From the NCBI RefSeq assembly GCF_000425465.1, contig NZ_KE384381.1:308929-372928 (forward strand): 64,000 nt of DNA, written 5' to 3'. The number at the start of each line of letters is the position of its first letter. The first letter of the stretch is position 1. The notes under the pieces were generated by a model. It was given only the letters and a program-made list of their open reading frames with translations. It was not told where the DNA came from and ran no database searches. The position numbers and the translations under genes were made by a program. The stretch is from Flavobacterium filum DSM 17961 (GTDB lineage: Bacteria; Bacteroidota; Bacteroidia; Flavobacteriales; Flavobacteriaceae). Positions 25,147 through 33,459 of the stretch are shown piece by piece.

Positions 25147-25761
25147 TTAATTACGTTTAGGCTCTGCTTCAGATAACTTCTGCGGAAACAACGTTTGAAT
25201 TTCTTTAATAAATGGCTCAATTTTATTGCGTTGAGCTTCTTTTGTTTTTGGATCTTCAAACATCGCTTCTAAATCTCTAAACGATTTACCATATCGTGCT
25301 TGACACTCTCTATCTCTTAAAAAGTAATACGCCGCTACCAATTCATTTTGAACGGAAATATACGCTTTATAAGAAGTTTCGGAGTCATTTTGCAATGATA
25401 TAATCGCTTTATCCGGATTATCAGACGAGGCAGGATTTCTTTCTCCTTTGCAATAAGCACAAGAACCATCTCCTCCATTATCTAGAAAATCAATAGCTGC
25501 TTGTCTTAGGTCTTTTAAATCCATCAACTTGTCTTCTACCAATAATTGATCGTTTTTATTTACCAAAACAGTAAAAATATTTTTCTCTTTTACCGGTGGT
25601 GGATCAATTTGGTCAGGTTGAATTGGAGGTAACTTTCTATTGATACCCTGATCCGTTTGGATAGTGGTAGTTACCAGAAAGAAAATCAACAGCAGGAAAG
25701 CAATATCTGCCATCGAACCGGCATTTACTTCTGGCGGTGCATCTCTGTGTTTTCTAGCCAT
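25147..25761 (-). CDS. exbD: Biopolymer transport protein ExbD (first copy, with periplasmic CxxC insertion)
   Basis: 204 residues, longer than usual ExbD (about 140). MADIAFLLLIFFLV carries the conserved membrane Asp (Asp19). The periplasmic part contains a Pro-rich segment (PPIQPDQIDPPPVKEK), then an insertion with C101-x2-C104 (GSCAYCKGERNPASSDNP) and a third Cys153. Such an insert is, to my recollection, common in Bacteroidota ExbD1 proteins; it may form a disulfide or bind metal. Starts 3 bases after the hypothetical gene upstream. Confidence 0.9.
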   Translation of the reverse strand: MARKHRDAPPEVNAGSMADIAFLLLIFFLVTTTIQTDQGINRKLPPIQPDQIDPPPVKEKNIFTVLVNKNDQLLVEDKLMDLKDLRQAAIDFLDNGGDGSCAYCKGERNPASSDNPDKAIISLQNDSETSYKAYISVQNELVAAYYFLRDRECQARYGKSFRDLEAMFEDPKTKEAQRNKIEPFIKEIQTLFPQKLSEAEPKRN

Positions 25762-25764
25762 TGT

Positions 25765-26184
25765 TTACTTTTTAATTCTGTTATATCCTGTGAAAACCAT
25801 CAATCCAATAGCAACTAGTGCTAATATGTAAAATGCATTAAGTCCGGTACTAACCATTTTTGAGGCAAAAGAAGATACTTCTCCTCCGTCTTTTAATGGC
25901 ACTGCTGTTCCATCAGCAAAAATGAATGCCACTAAAAACACCCCTAAAAATGCACCTATGCTCATAAAAGTCTTTTTTAATTCACCTTTTTTAGAAGCTA
26001 AATTTTTAAAAGTATAATATAATACAAACACAATAGCAATCAATAGCATCAAATATGACACATAAATAATTGGGGAAATCATTCCACCATCTTGAGCATC
26101 AGCCATCATAATGGTTGCCAAGAAAACTATTGAAAGTACACTTAATACAATAACGAGTAATCTTGTTAACTTTTGTAAGTTCAT
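25765..26184 (-). CDS. Four-helix membrane protein in the exbB-exbD operon
   Basis: 139 residues, four hydrophobic helices (about 8-28, 38-58, 78-96, 113-132) with short basic loops (KNLASKKGELKK). No family motif recognised. Positioned between exbB and exbD1 with gaps of 18 and 3 bases, so it is co-expressed with the motor; a similar gene occupies this place in related Bacteroidota, which suggests an accessory subunit. Confidence 0.8.
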   Translation of the reverse strand: MNLQKLTRLLVIVLSVLSIVFLATIMMADAQDGGMISPIIYVSYLMLLIAIVFVLYYTFKNLASKKGELKKTFMSIGAFLGVFLVAFIFADGTAVPLKDGGEVSSFASKMVSTGLNAFYILALVAIGLMVFTGYNRIKK

Positions 26185-26202
26185 GTTATTGTCTTTTTAA
26201 AA

Positions 26203-27012
26203 TTATTTTTTGTTTTTGTAATCTACTAAAATATCTACTAAGCTAATAGATGCATCTTCCATATCATTAACAATAGAGTCAATTTTTGCAATAATATAAT
26301 TATAAAATATTTGCAAAATCATTGCTACGATAAGACCGAATACAGTTGTTAATAAAGCTACTTTAATACCACCGGCAACCAAAGAGGCGTCCATGTTTCC
26401 AGCTGCTTCAATTTTATCAAATGCTTGAATCATCCCGATTACTGTTCCCATGAAACCTAACATCGGTGCTAATGCAATAAACAATGAAATCCAAGATACG
26501 TTTTTCTCTAATTGTCCCATTTGAACTCCACCATAAGAAACAACTGCTTTTTCAGCTGATTCAATTCCGTGGTCAATACGATCTAAACCTTGATAGAAAA
26601 TAGAAGCAACAGGACCAGAAGTGTTTCTACAAACTTCTTTAGCAGCGTTAACACCACCTGAGTTCAATGCATCTTCTACATCTTTGATTAATTTTTTAGA
26701 ATTTGTTGTAGAAAGATTTAAGTAAATAATTCTTTCAATTGCAATGGCTAAACCAAGAATTAAACACAATAATACGATTCCCATGAAACCAGGACCCCCT
26801 TGGATAAATCTTTCTTTTAATTCTTGTGTAAATGATTTTTCTTCCGCAACAGCTTCTTCATCTGTAGCTTCAGTAGTTGCAACTTCTTCCGTTGCAGCAG
26901 GAGCGGCAGCTTCAACAGCAGCTGGTTCAGTTGTTTGTGTAGAGTCCTGAGCTTGAACTGATCCAAACATCATTAGACTTGTAATTGCTAAAATAGAAAA
27001 TAATCTTTTCAT
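26203..27012 (-). CDS. exbB: MotA/TolQ/ExbB proton channel family protein
   Basis: 269 residues. N-terminal signal-like helix MKRLFSILAITSLMMFGSVQAQ, then about 40 residues of Ala/Thr/Glu (EPAAVEAAAPAATEE), then the ExbB core: helix 70-92, long cytoplasmic loop, and two helices about 170-230 with LAPMLGFMGTVIGMI and KVALLTTVFGLIVAM, the MotA_ExbB signature. The Ala/Glu-rich extracytoplasmic extension is longer than in E. coli ExbB. First gene of the operon exbB-X-exbD-exbD. Confidence 0.92.
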   Translation of the reverse strand: MKRLFSILAITSLMMFGSVQAQDSTQTTEPAAVEAAAPAATEEVATTEATDEEAVAEEKSFTQELKERFIQGGPGFMGIVLLCLILGLAIAIERIIYLNLSTTNSKKLIKDVEDALNSGGVNAAKEVCRNTSGPVASIFYQGLDRIDHGIESAEKAVVSYGGVQMGQLEKNVSWISLFIALAPMLGFMGTVIGMIQAFDKIEAAGNMDASLVAGGIKVALLTTVFGLIVAMILQIFYNYIIAKIDSIVNDMEDASISLVDILVDYKNKK

Positions 27013-27047
27013 TGCTTTCGTTCTTAATTTTAATTAGTTAATCAGGT

Positions 27048-27055
27048 TAAAGGTA
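27048..27055 (-). promoter_or_regulatory. Putative exbB operon -7 element
   Basis: Minus-strand TACCTTTA (7 of 8 to consensus) with TTTG 22 bases upstream; about 35 bases before the exbB ATG. Confidence 0.4.
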
Positions 27056-27094
27056 TAAATTAATTTTTAAAAAAATACAAATTTAAAAAATATG

Positions 27095-27182
27095 CGGAGA
27101 GAAAGGGATTCGAACCCTTGATACCCTTTTGGAGTATACACACTTTCCAGGCGTGCTCCTTCGACCACTCGGACACCTCTCC
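27095..27182 (-). tRNA. tRNA-Ser (GGA)
   Basis: 88 bases. Acceptor stem GGAGAGG pairs with TCTCTCC (one G-T wobble), anticodon stem CACGC/GTGTG encloses loop CTGGAAA with anticodon GGA, a long variable arm (ATACTCCAAAAGGGTAT region) typical of class II serine tRNAs, and T arm AAGGG-TTCGAAT-CCCTT. Discriminator G; CCA is not encoded. Reads UCC/UCU serine codons. Lies between ansA and exbB on their strand; no integrase or att-like duplication nearby. Confidence 0.97.
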
Positions 27183-27256
27183 AATACTTTCGAATGCATT
27201 TTAAGAGTGCCAAATAACAAAAAAAAACTCACTTGAAAAAATTAATTTTGTTATTT

Positions 27257-28285
27257 TTATGACAATTCTCCTCTCAAAGAGGTTTCGAAAATGGTTTTGA
27301 ACACTTTAGCAGAAACATTTTGTCCTAACAAATACATTAATTTTGTGATTGCTGCCTCTGTTGTGATGTCTTTTCCTGAAATTACGCCTATTTTTTTTAA
27401 ATACGTACTCGTTTCATATTGTCCCATGTTCACACTTCCGCCTGAACATTGTGTTACATTTATAACGTAAATTCCTTTTTTTATTGCCTTTTTCAAAATA
27501 GTGATGAACCATTCTTCTGTTGGAGCATTGCCAGCACCATAGGTTTCTAACACAATGCCTCTTAAATTTGGAATATCAAACATGGATGAAAGAACTCCTT
27601 CATTTAGTCCAGGAAACATTTTTATAATGGCAACATTTGAATCCAACTCTTTGTGAACAGCTAATTTTTTAACTGTAGTTGAAGACAAAAGGTATTCTTG
27701 ATTAATTTTAATGTGTACACCAGATTCTGCCAAAGCCGGACAATTTGGAGAGGCAAATGCCATAAAATGTTCAGCATTAATTTTGCTTGTTCGATTTCCT
27801 CGGTATAATTTATACTCAAAATAAAGACAAACTTCTTTGAAAACCGGTTTCCCTTTTTGTTTTAATGAGGCAATTTGTATAGCTGTAATCAGATTTTCCT
27901 TGGCATCCGTTCGCAAATCACCTATTGGCAATTGAGAACCGGTAAAAACGATGGGTTTTGACAAATTTTCAAACATAAAACTCAATGCTGATGCCGAATA
28001 CGACATCGTGTCAGAACCATGCAACACCACAAAACCATCAAATTTGGCATAATTATCTTCTATAATTTCTGCCATTTCAATCCATTTTTGCGGGTTCATA
28101 TTAGAAGAATCAATCGGTTTTTGAAAAGAAATGGTTTCAATCTCACAATCCAATTGCTTTAATTCCGGAATGCGTTGTAGTAATTTTTTGAAATTAAATG
28201 CTTTTAAAGCTCCTGTTTCAAAATCTTTCATCATACCAATTGTTCCTCCGGTATAAATTAAAAGTATGTTTGCTTTAGAATGCAT
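27257..28285 (-). CDS. ansA: Type I asparaginase
   Basis: 342 residues. YTGGTIGMM at residues 11-19 gives the first catalytic Thr, and VLHGSDTMSYSASAL near 96-110 the second catalytic Thr with Asp; no signal peptide, so the cytoplasmic type I enzyme converting asparagine to aspartate and ammonia. Its start overlaps the stop of the acyltransferase gene by 11 bases, so the two are co-transcribed. Confidence 0.94.
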   Translation of the reverse strand: MHSKANILLIYTGGTIGMMKDFETGALKAFNFKKLLQRIPELKQLDCEIETISFQKPIDSSNMNPQKWIEMAEIIEDNYAKFDGFVVLHGSDTMSYSASALSFMFENLSKPIVFTGSQLPIGDLRTDAKENLITAIQIASLKQKGKPVFKEVCLYFEYKLYRGNRTSKINAEHFMAFASPNCPALAESGVHIKINQEYLLSSTTVKKLAVHKELDSNVAIIKMFPGLNEGVLSSMFDIPNLRGIVLETYGAGNAPTEEWFITILKKAIKKGIYVINVTQCSGGSVNMGQYETSTYLKKIGVISGKDITTEAAITKLMYLLGQNVSAKVFKTIFETSLRGELS

Positions 28286-29411
28286 TTTGATATTTCATCT
28301 TGTTGGTTACAGGATTTGCATACATAGACAAGAAACTCTCCACCATTTTTGGATTTTGACTATCAATTTTCATTTCCAATCTTCTCTCAAAAAGTGACTT
28401 TTCTTCTTCGGTGTATAAATGCTGATATTTTTCTGATTGGTGAAGTAAATCATAGGCTATAAAATTGGTTGGCCAAAGTTTATAGGTGCTTAAAATAGAA
28501 TCATCAATTACTTGAGCCAAGGCTTGAATTTGACGATTAGAATTGTCTTCATTTTTCTTTATTATTTCCAATTCATCTTTCAACACATCACCAACATGAA
28601 TGTGAATTCGCTTTTTCTGCCCCATTATTCCACTTAACAACGTGATAAAGTCTTCATTTTTTTCTTTAATATAGACTTCATTATTGGCTTCAGCCATCAA
28701 TTGCGGCATTTTTAAAGCATCGGTTGGATCATATTCATACGAAATGGAAACCGGAACAATTTTCATTTTTTTGAAATAATCCATTACTTGTTCTTCATTT
28801 GAACCCATGGCCAACATTTTTAATACACCTTGATGCGTTGCGTCATTTCCGTCTTTTGTTCGACCTTCGCGTTGAGCTATCCAAACAGAACGATTTTCTC
28901 TAAACAAAAGCTGACCAATGTATTCTGACATCAATTTTGAACTTTGCAATAATTCTCTTGGTGGTAAACCACGTTGAACTAAAAAATTACGATTCAATTT
29001 TGACAATTTGAGCAAAAAATCTTTCTTCACTAAATTGTCTCCAATGGCAGAAGCGGTCATTACTAAACCATGGTCAAACAAGGAAACATTCAACAACGAT
29101 GTGTCCAAAATAATATCTCTATGATTGGAAATAAATAAATATGAAGTGTTTTTCTCTAATTTTTCAAAACCGGAAGTGGTTAACCCTTCTGAACTTCGTT
29201 GAAGCACTTTTTGAATGGAATGATACACAAAATTGATTTGAAAATCACGAATGGAATGCGTTCTTACCAATTGTTCTTTCCAAACTGAATCTTCTTGTTC
29301 CGGAAAAGTAAAATTCATTAACGCCTTCATCATCGGATGATGCACTACTGAACGAATTCCTTCATTTACCTCAGTATCAGAATAGGGCCGAATGGTATCA
29401 AATTTTGACAT
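28275..29411 (-). CDS. Lysophospholipid/glycerol-phosphate acyltransferase-like protein
   Basis: 378 residues. LPLAT-type motifs: FISNHRDIILD at residues 93-103, the region NRNFLVQRGLPPRE, and WIAQREGRTKDGND. These acyltransferases add acyl chains to lysophospholipids or glycerol phosphates at the inner membrane. Odd: the block I His97 is followed by Asp at +2 and +6, not at +5 as in the usual HX4D. No membrane helix is evident, so membrane association would be peripheral. Upstream of and overlapping ansA. Confidence 0.8.
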   Translation of the reverse strand: MSKFDTIRPYSDTEVNEGIRSVVHHPMMKALMNFTFPEQEDSVWKEQLVRTHSIRDFQINFVYHSIQKVLQRSSEGLTTSGFEKLEKNTSYLFISNHRDIILDTSLLNVSLFDHGLVMTASAIGDNLVKKDFLLKLSKLNRNFLVQRGLPPRELLQSSKLMSEYIGQLLFRENRSVWIAQREGRTKDGNDATHQGVLKMLAMGSNEEQVMDYFKKMKIVPVSISYEYDPTDALKMPQLMAEANNEVYIKEKNEDFITLLSGIMGQKKRIHIHVGDVLKDELEIIKKNEDNSNRQIQALAQVIDDSILSTYKLWPTNFIAYDLLHQSEKYQHLYTEEEKSLFERRLEMKIDSQNPKMVESFLSMYANPVTNKMKYQNAF

Positions 29412-29470
29412 GAATCAACTTTTTATGCCACAAATGAACAAAAAAAATGTGACTTTTGAGTCCTTTTAGG

Positions 29471-30238
29471 CTAAATCCCGAAAACAGCTTTAGAATTTTC
29501 AGTTGTAATTTTAGCCACTTCTTCCACTGAAATTCCGTATAAATTGGCCATTTTTTCGGCCACTATTGTTACATAACTGCTTTCATTTCGTTTGCCACGA
29601 AAAGGAACGGGAGCCAAATAAGGCGAATCGGTTTCTAACACAATATGTTTCAAGTCAATTTGATGGATAAATTGATCAATTTTACCGTTTTTAAAGGTTA
29701 TTACACCGCCAATTCCTAATTTCATATTGAGTGAAATCGCTTGATGAGCCTGTTCAATCGTTCCGGTAAAACAATGAAAAATACCAAATAAATCATCGCT
29801 TCTTTCTGATTCTAATACTTCGAAAATTTCATCAAATGACTCTCGACAATGAATAACGATGGGAAGTTTATATTTTTTTGCCAATTGAATTTGATGCTTG
29901 AAGGCTATTTTTTGTATATCAAGCGTAGATTTATCCCAATAAAGATCAATGCCAATTTCGCCAATGGCAACAAATTTTCGCTTGGCTAATTCTGTTTCAA
30001 TATGCTTTAACTCCTCTTCATAATTTTCTTTCACATAGCACGGATGTAATCCCATCATCAAAAACACATTTTCAGGATAGTTGGCTTCCAATTCATACAT
30101 TAACTGCGTGCATGTGGAATCAATCGCCGGAACAAAAAAACGAGTTACACCATTTGATAGAGCATTTTGCATCATTTCTGCTCGATCTGAATCGAACTCT
30201 TCAGAATATAAATGAGTATGTGTGTCGGTAAAAATCAT
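29471..30238 (-). CDS. tatD: TatD family hydrolase
   Basis: 255 residues. Metal-ligand motifs in order: DTHTHLY at the N-terminus, MMGLHPC, AIGEIGID, PIVIHCRE, FHCFTG and VLETDSPYLAP. This is a TIM-barrel metal-dependent hydrolase; TatD enzymes have 3'-5' exonuclease activity in repair and DNA turnover. ATG at 30238 is used because the earlier ATG at 30253 lies next to the promoter -7 element at 30243-30250. Confidence 0.94.
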   Translation of the reverse strand: MIFTDTHTHLYSEEFDSDRAEMMQNALSNGVTRFFVPAIDSTCTQLMYELEANYPENVFLMMGLHPCYVKENYEEELKHIETELAKRKFVAIGEIGIDLYWDKSTLDIQKIAFKHQIQLAKKYKLPIVIHCRESFDEIFEVLESERSDDLFGIFHCFTGTIEQAHQAISLNMKLGIGGVITFKNGKIDQFIHQIDLKHIVLETDSPYLAPVPFRGKRNESSYVTIVAEKMANLYGISVEEVAKITTENSKAVFGI

Positions 30239-30242
30239 TCGG

Positions 30243-30250
30243 CAAAAATA
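30243..30250 (-). promoter_or_regulatory. Putative tatD -7 element
   Basis: Minus-strand TATTTTTG, 4 bases before the chosen ATG, implying a near-leaderless message. Confidence 0.45.
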
Positions 30251-30277
30251 CATCTTTTTAAAGTTAGAATGAACAGC

Positions 30278-30308
30278 TTTGTTTTCATTTTAAATTGAAC
30301 TACATTTG
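30278..30308 (+). promoter_or_regulatory. Promoter of the aspartic protease / T9SS cargo operon
   Basis: TTTG (30278-30281), 19-base spacer, TACATTTG (30301-30308): full consensus, 16 bases before the ATG. Confidence 0.7.
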
Positions 30309-30324
30309 AATTTTAATCGATAAA

Positions 30325-30762
30325 ATGAAGAACTTACAAAGCCTTTTAAAAGATTCAGGATATAAAAAAATCAATTTTAAACTTTCCAAAACGCAACATT
30401 TATTAATAAAAGCAAAAATTAATGGAATAAAAGGAAGTTTTATTTTAGACACCGGAGCCTCCAACAGTTGTATTGGTTTTGATGTTGTAGAACATTTTGA
30501 AATTGAAGCAAAAGCCTCAAAAAACAAAGCCGCTGGTGCTGGTGCAGTTGGCATGGAAACCCAAATCAGCAATCAAAATTTATTGCAAATTGGGCGATGG
30601 AAAACCAAAAATTTAGCTTTAGTTATATTTGATTTGACACATGTAAATTTAGCTCTAACACAATACAAAGCAAAACCGGTTCATGGAATAATTGGAGCTG
30701 ATGTTTTGTTGCAAGGAAAAGCAATTATTGATTATTATAACCATTGTTTATACCTTAAGTAA
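30325..30762 (+). CDS. Retropepsin-like aspartic protease (clan AA)
   Basis: 145 residues, a single protease domain. FILDTGASNSCIG at 39-51 holds the catalytic Asp42; GIIGADVLLQGKAIIDY near the C-terminus is the matching hydrophobic-Gly flap/psi-loop motif. Clan AA members of this size act as homodimers. No signal peptide, so cytoplasmic as read. The next gene starts 1 base after its stop (TAATATG), so it is co-transcribed with a T9SS-secreted protein; whether they cooperate is unknown. Confidence 0.82.
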   Translation: MKNLQSLLKDSGYKKINFKLSKTQHLLIKAKINGIKGSFILDTGASNSCIGFDVVEHFEIEAKASKNKAAGAGAVGMETQISNQNLLQIGRWKTKNLALVIFDLTHVNLALTQYKAKPVHGIIGADVLLQGKAIIDYYNHCLYLK

Positions 30763-30763
30763 T

Positions 30764-31699
30764 ATGAAAAAATTTGTCTATATTTTACTCTTTACCGTTT
30801 TGAATTCAACTGCTCAAAACAGTACTTGTGATGTTGTTGAACAATGTATATATACCTTAACTTTGGAAAGTTCAAATGGTTCTGGTTGGAATGGAAATTC
30901 GATGACCATCTTTCAAAATAATGTAGCCATAAAAACTATTGGATTAAATTTTACGAATGGATCTTCTTTAACGGATAACGTATTTCTTTGTGACGCCACA
31001 TCTTTTAATTTGGTTTGGAATGAAGGCGGTAGCCAACCTGAAAATGTTAAGATAAAAATGATTAGTCCGTTTAATCAAACTATTTTTATCAAAAATTATG
31101 GTGATGGGGAACAAAATTCCACATTATTTTCGGCAACTGCTAATTGTACAACTGATTGTTGTTTCTTTTATCCAACAAATTTAAATTTTATTTCAAGTAA
31201 TGAGACAACAGCTCAATTGAGTTGGGCAACAACGTACAATCCTCCTCAATATGATATTTTTCTCACTACTAACTTAGCACTTACAGCTAATCTTTCAGAT
31301 CCGTTTATAACAGTAAACAGTAATCCGGCAGAAATATCTGACTTAATACCATGTACAAATTATAAATATTATGTTCGGTATAGATGTTCTCCAGTTGAAG
31401 TTAGTTTATGGTCAGTAGAAAGTGTGATTTTCTCTACTCAATGTACCATGAATTTGAATCAAAATGAGTTTCAAAATCTGCAAATTTCTCCTAATCCTGT
31501 GATTGATGATTTATTTATTTCAAACAATAAATTAATTACGGAAATAGAAGTGTTTTCAATTCAAGGTAAAAAAATAATGACAATTAAGACAAACTTTCAT
31601 TCTGGTACAATCAATTTAAACGCACTTCAAAAAGGTTTCTATTTATTGAAATTAAAAGGGATTAATGAATCGAAAACAATTAAAATGCTAAAAAACTAG
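30764..31699 (+). CDS. Secreted protein with fibronectin III-like domain and T9SS sorting domain
   Basis: 311 residues from ATG at 30764. Signal peptide MKKFVYILLFTVLNSTAQ; a Cys-containing beta-rich domain about 25-130; a fibronectin III-like domain about 140-225 (LNFISSNETTAQLSW ... YYVRYRC); and a C-terminal sorting domain about 235-311 (ISPNPVIDDLFIS, EVFSIQGKKI, LQKGFYLLKLKG, KTIKMLKN). This is the type A CTD recognised by the type IX secretion machinery, so the protein is exported across the outer membrane. Binding partner unknown. Confidence 0.88.
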   Translation: MKKFVYILLFTVLNSTAQNSTCDVVEQCIYTLTLESSNGSGWNGNSMTIFQNNVAIKTIGLNFTNGSSLTDNVFLCDATSFNLVWNEGGSQPENVKIKMISPFNQTIFIKNYGDGEQNSTLFSATANCTTDCCFFYPTNLNFISSNETTAQLSWATTYNPPQYDIFLTTNLALTANLSDPFITVNSNPAEISDLIPCTNYKYYVRYRCSPVEVSLWSVESVIFSTQCTMNLNQNEFQNLQISPNPVIDDLFISNNKLITEIEVFSIQGKKIMTIKTNFHSGTINLNALQKGFYLLKLKGINESKTIKMLKN

Positions 31700-31706
31700 T
31701 TTTAAA

Positions 31707-31735
31707 TTGTTTTTAGTTTTTTGGCATTATTTTTG
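31707..31735 (+). promoter_or_regulatory. Promoter of the DUF4476 gene
   Basis: TTG (31707-31709), 18-base spacer, TATTTTTG (31728-31735); leader about 45 bases. Confidence 0.6.
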
Positions 31736-31783
31736 GAAAACGAATTTTAAATAGTATTTTTAAAACCTTAAAAACAAATGTAT

Positions 31784-32758
31784 ATGAAACTAAAAACTAC
31801 GTTAACCATTTTTACGTTATTTTTATCTGTATTGTCTTTTGGACAAATTCAACCTTTTGGTCATTTAACCATTTTTTCTGAAGATGGAGACAAATTTTAT
31901 TTGGTATTGAATGGCGAACGCATAAATGATGTTCCACAAACCAATCTTCGTGTGGAAGAATTAGTTCAGCCGTATTACAACGCTAAAATCATTTTTGAAG
32001 ACAAAGAAAGACAAGAAATTTCTAAAAACTTTCTTCAAATTGCTGATGCAGACGGAATTTTTATGGATGTGACTTATAAAATTCGTCGTGACAAAAACAA
32101 GCCAACAAAGATGAAATTGAATTTCTTTTCAATGATTCCAGTAGTACCTGATTTTGTACCACCATCAAATGTGGTTGTGCAAAGATGGGGACAACCTGCT
32201 CCTGCACAACAAGTTATTGTTCAGCAAACAGCTCCAGTTGGTGTTGTTCAACAAACCACAACTACTACTACAACTGGAGTAAGTACAGGTGTGAATGCAG
32301 GTGTAAATGTTGGCGGTGTTGGCGTTAATATTTCTATTAACGACCCGGTTTTTGGTGCCAGCACAACAGTAACAGAAACAACAACCGTAACTACCGGAGG
32401 AACTGTTGTTCAACCAAGACAACCAAGAGAAGTGGTTGTAGTAGATAACAATCCTACTTGTGTGAATAAACGCCCAATGAATCCAAATGATTTTAATGCT
32501 GCTATACAAACTATCAGAAATCAAGGTTTTGATGAGTCAAGATTAAAAACAGCACAACAAGTGGCACAAAACAACTGTTTAAACACCAATCAAATCATTG
32601 AAATTTGTAAAATCTTTGGGTTTGAAGAAACCAAATTAACCTTTGCTAAATTTGCTTTTGATGCGTGTGTTGAACCAAGAAACTATTTTAAAGTGAATGA
32701 TGTGTTTTCATTTTCATCAAGTGCAGATGAATTAAATGATTATATTTCTAGAAGATAA
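31784..32758 (+). CDS. DUF4476 domain secreted protein
   Basis: 324 residues from ATG at 31784 (ATG at 31778 is also possible, adding two residues). Signal peptide MKLKTTLTIFTLFLSVLSFGQ, a beta-rich N-terminal domain, a central low-complexity Gln/Thr/Val/Gly region about 135-215 (QTTTTTTTG, VNVGGVGVNI), and a C-terminal DUF4476 domain about 230-324 (MNPNDFNAAIQTIRNQGFDESRL ... YFKVNDVFSF split over helices). Function unknown; family is confined largely to Bacteroidota. Ends in a strong terminator. Confidence 0.87.
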   Translation: MKLKTTLTIFTLFLSVLSFGQIQPFGHLTIFSEDGDKFYLVLNGERINDVPQTNLRVEELVQPYYNAKIIFEDKERQEISKNFLQIADADGIFMDVTYKIRRDKNKPTKMKLNFFSMIPVVPDFVPPSNVVVQRWGQPAPAQQVIVQQTAPVGVVQQTTTTTTTGVSTGVNAGVNVGGVGVNISINDPVFGASTTVTETTTVTTGGTVVQPRQPREVVVVDNNPTCVNKRPMNPNDFNAAIQTIRNQGFDESRLKTAQQVAQNNCLNTNQIIEICKIFGFEETKLTFAKFAFDACVEPRNYFKVNDVFSFSSSADELNDYISRR

Positions 32759-32777
32759 TTTCAAATAGGGATAAAAC

Positions 32778-32814
32778 AAAAATCCCGATTAGAAAAGTCT
32801 AATCGGGATTTTTT
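32778..32814 (+). terminator. Terminator of the DUF4476 gene
   Basis: 15-base perfect stem AAAATCCCGATTAGA / TCTAATCGGGATTTT with tetraloop AAAG and T-run. Shares its stem sequence with the terminator at 33400-33435. Confidence 0.92.
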
Positions 32815-32925
32815 TGTGAGAACGACAAAACTTCAACACCTCTATTTGTAGGTTTTTAAGTCTTAATTTGTAATCCAAATATAAATGTCATATCATTGCT
32901 CAAAATTTTAAAAAATACAATATAA

Positions 32926-33378
32926 ATGAAAAAATTATTTTTATTCTTGGCTGTGAGTTCTTTGGTTTTAACCTCTTGTTCAAAAGATGATGATGGAAAA
33001 AAAATTGGAGGAACAATTACTGTTACTATTGATGGACAAACAAAAACTTTTAACAATGTAGTTGTCTATGAAGAAGTTTATAACGCTGGCACAGCTGATG
33101 AATACACAGATCTTTTAGTTGATGGTAGTATTGGTAATAGCACTAATGAAACTATTACTTTTGAATTAGAAAAAGGAGATACTAGCTCAAATTCTATCTA
33201 TTTTTTCTACGAAAAAAACGGTGTAATTTATAGTTATAATGGAATGACATCAACCATAACAACAAACAATAATAGTAAAAAATTAAAAGGGAATTTTTCA
33301 GGAACTATGTCTAATTTTTCTGGACCTGAAGGTATAAATTTAGAATTTACAAACGGTTCTTTTGATATACAATATTAA
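32926..33378 (+). CDS. Small secreted lipoprotein, function unknown
   Basis: 150 residues. Lipoprotein signal MKKLFLFLAVSSLVLTSC with lipobox LTSC, then SKDDDGKK, the Asp/Lys-rich tether seen on surface lipoproteins of Bacteroidota. The mature part is Thr/Asn/Gly-rich and beta-predicted (TITVTIDGQTKTFNNVVV, IYFFYEKNGVIYSYNG). No family recognised. The gene sits between two nearly identical terminators. Confidence 0.78.
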   Translation: MKKLFLFLAVSSLVLTSCSKDDDGKKIGGTITVTIDGQTKTFNNVVVYEEVYNAGTADEYTDLLVDGSIGNSTNETITFELEKGDTSSNSIYFFYEKNGVIYSYNGMTSTITTNNNSKKLKGNFSGTMSNFSGPEGINLEFTNGSFDIQY

Positions 33379-33399
33379 TTTTCTCAAAGCAAAATAACA

Positions 33400-33435
33400 A
33401 AAAATCCCGATTAGGCTTTCCTAATCGGGATTTTT
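33400..33435. terminator. Bidirectional terminator between lipoprotein gene and sucB
   Basis: 15-base perfect stem AAAAATCCCGATTAG / CTAATCGGGATTTTT, loop GCTTTC, A-run before and T-run after; serves both convergent genes. Confidence 0.92.
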
Positions 33436-33459
33436 TCATACTTGAAAATTAATAATTAT

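Noticed and set aside
27095..27182. tRNA-Ser as a possible integration site
   Set aside because: No integrase nearby, no duplicated tRNA 3' end in the window, and neighbours are housekeeping genes.
27195..27214. Sigma-54-like TGGCAC ... TGCA upstream of tRNA-Ser on the minus strand
   Set aside because: GG and GC are 12 bases apart instead of 10, and a tRNA gene is not an expected sigma-54 target.
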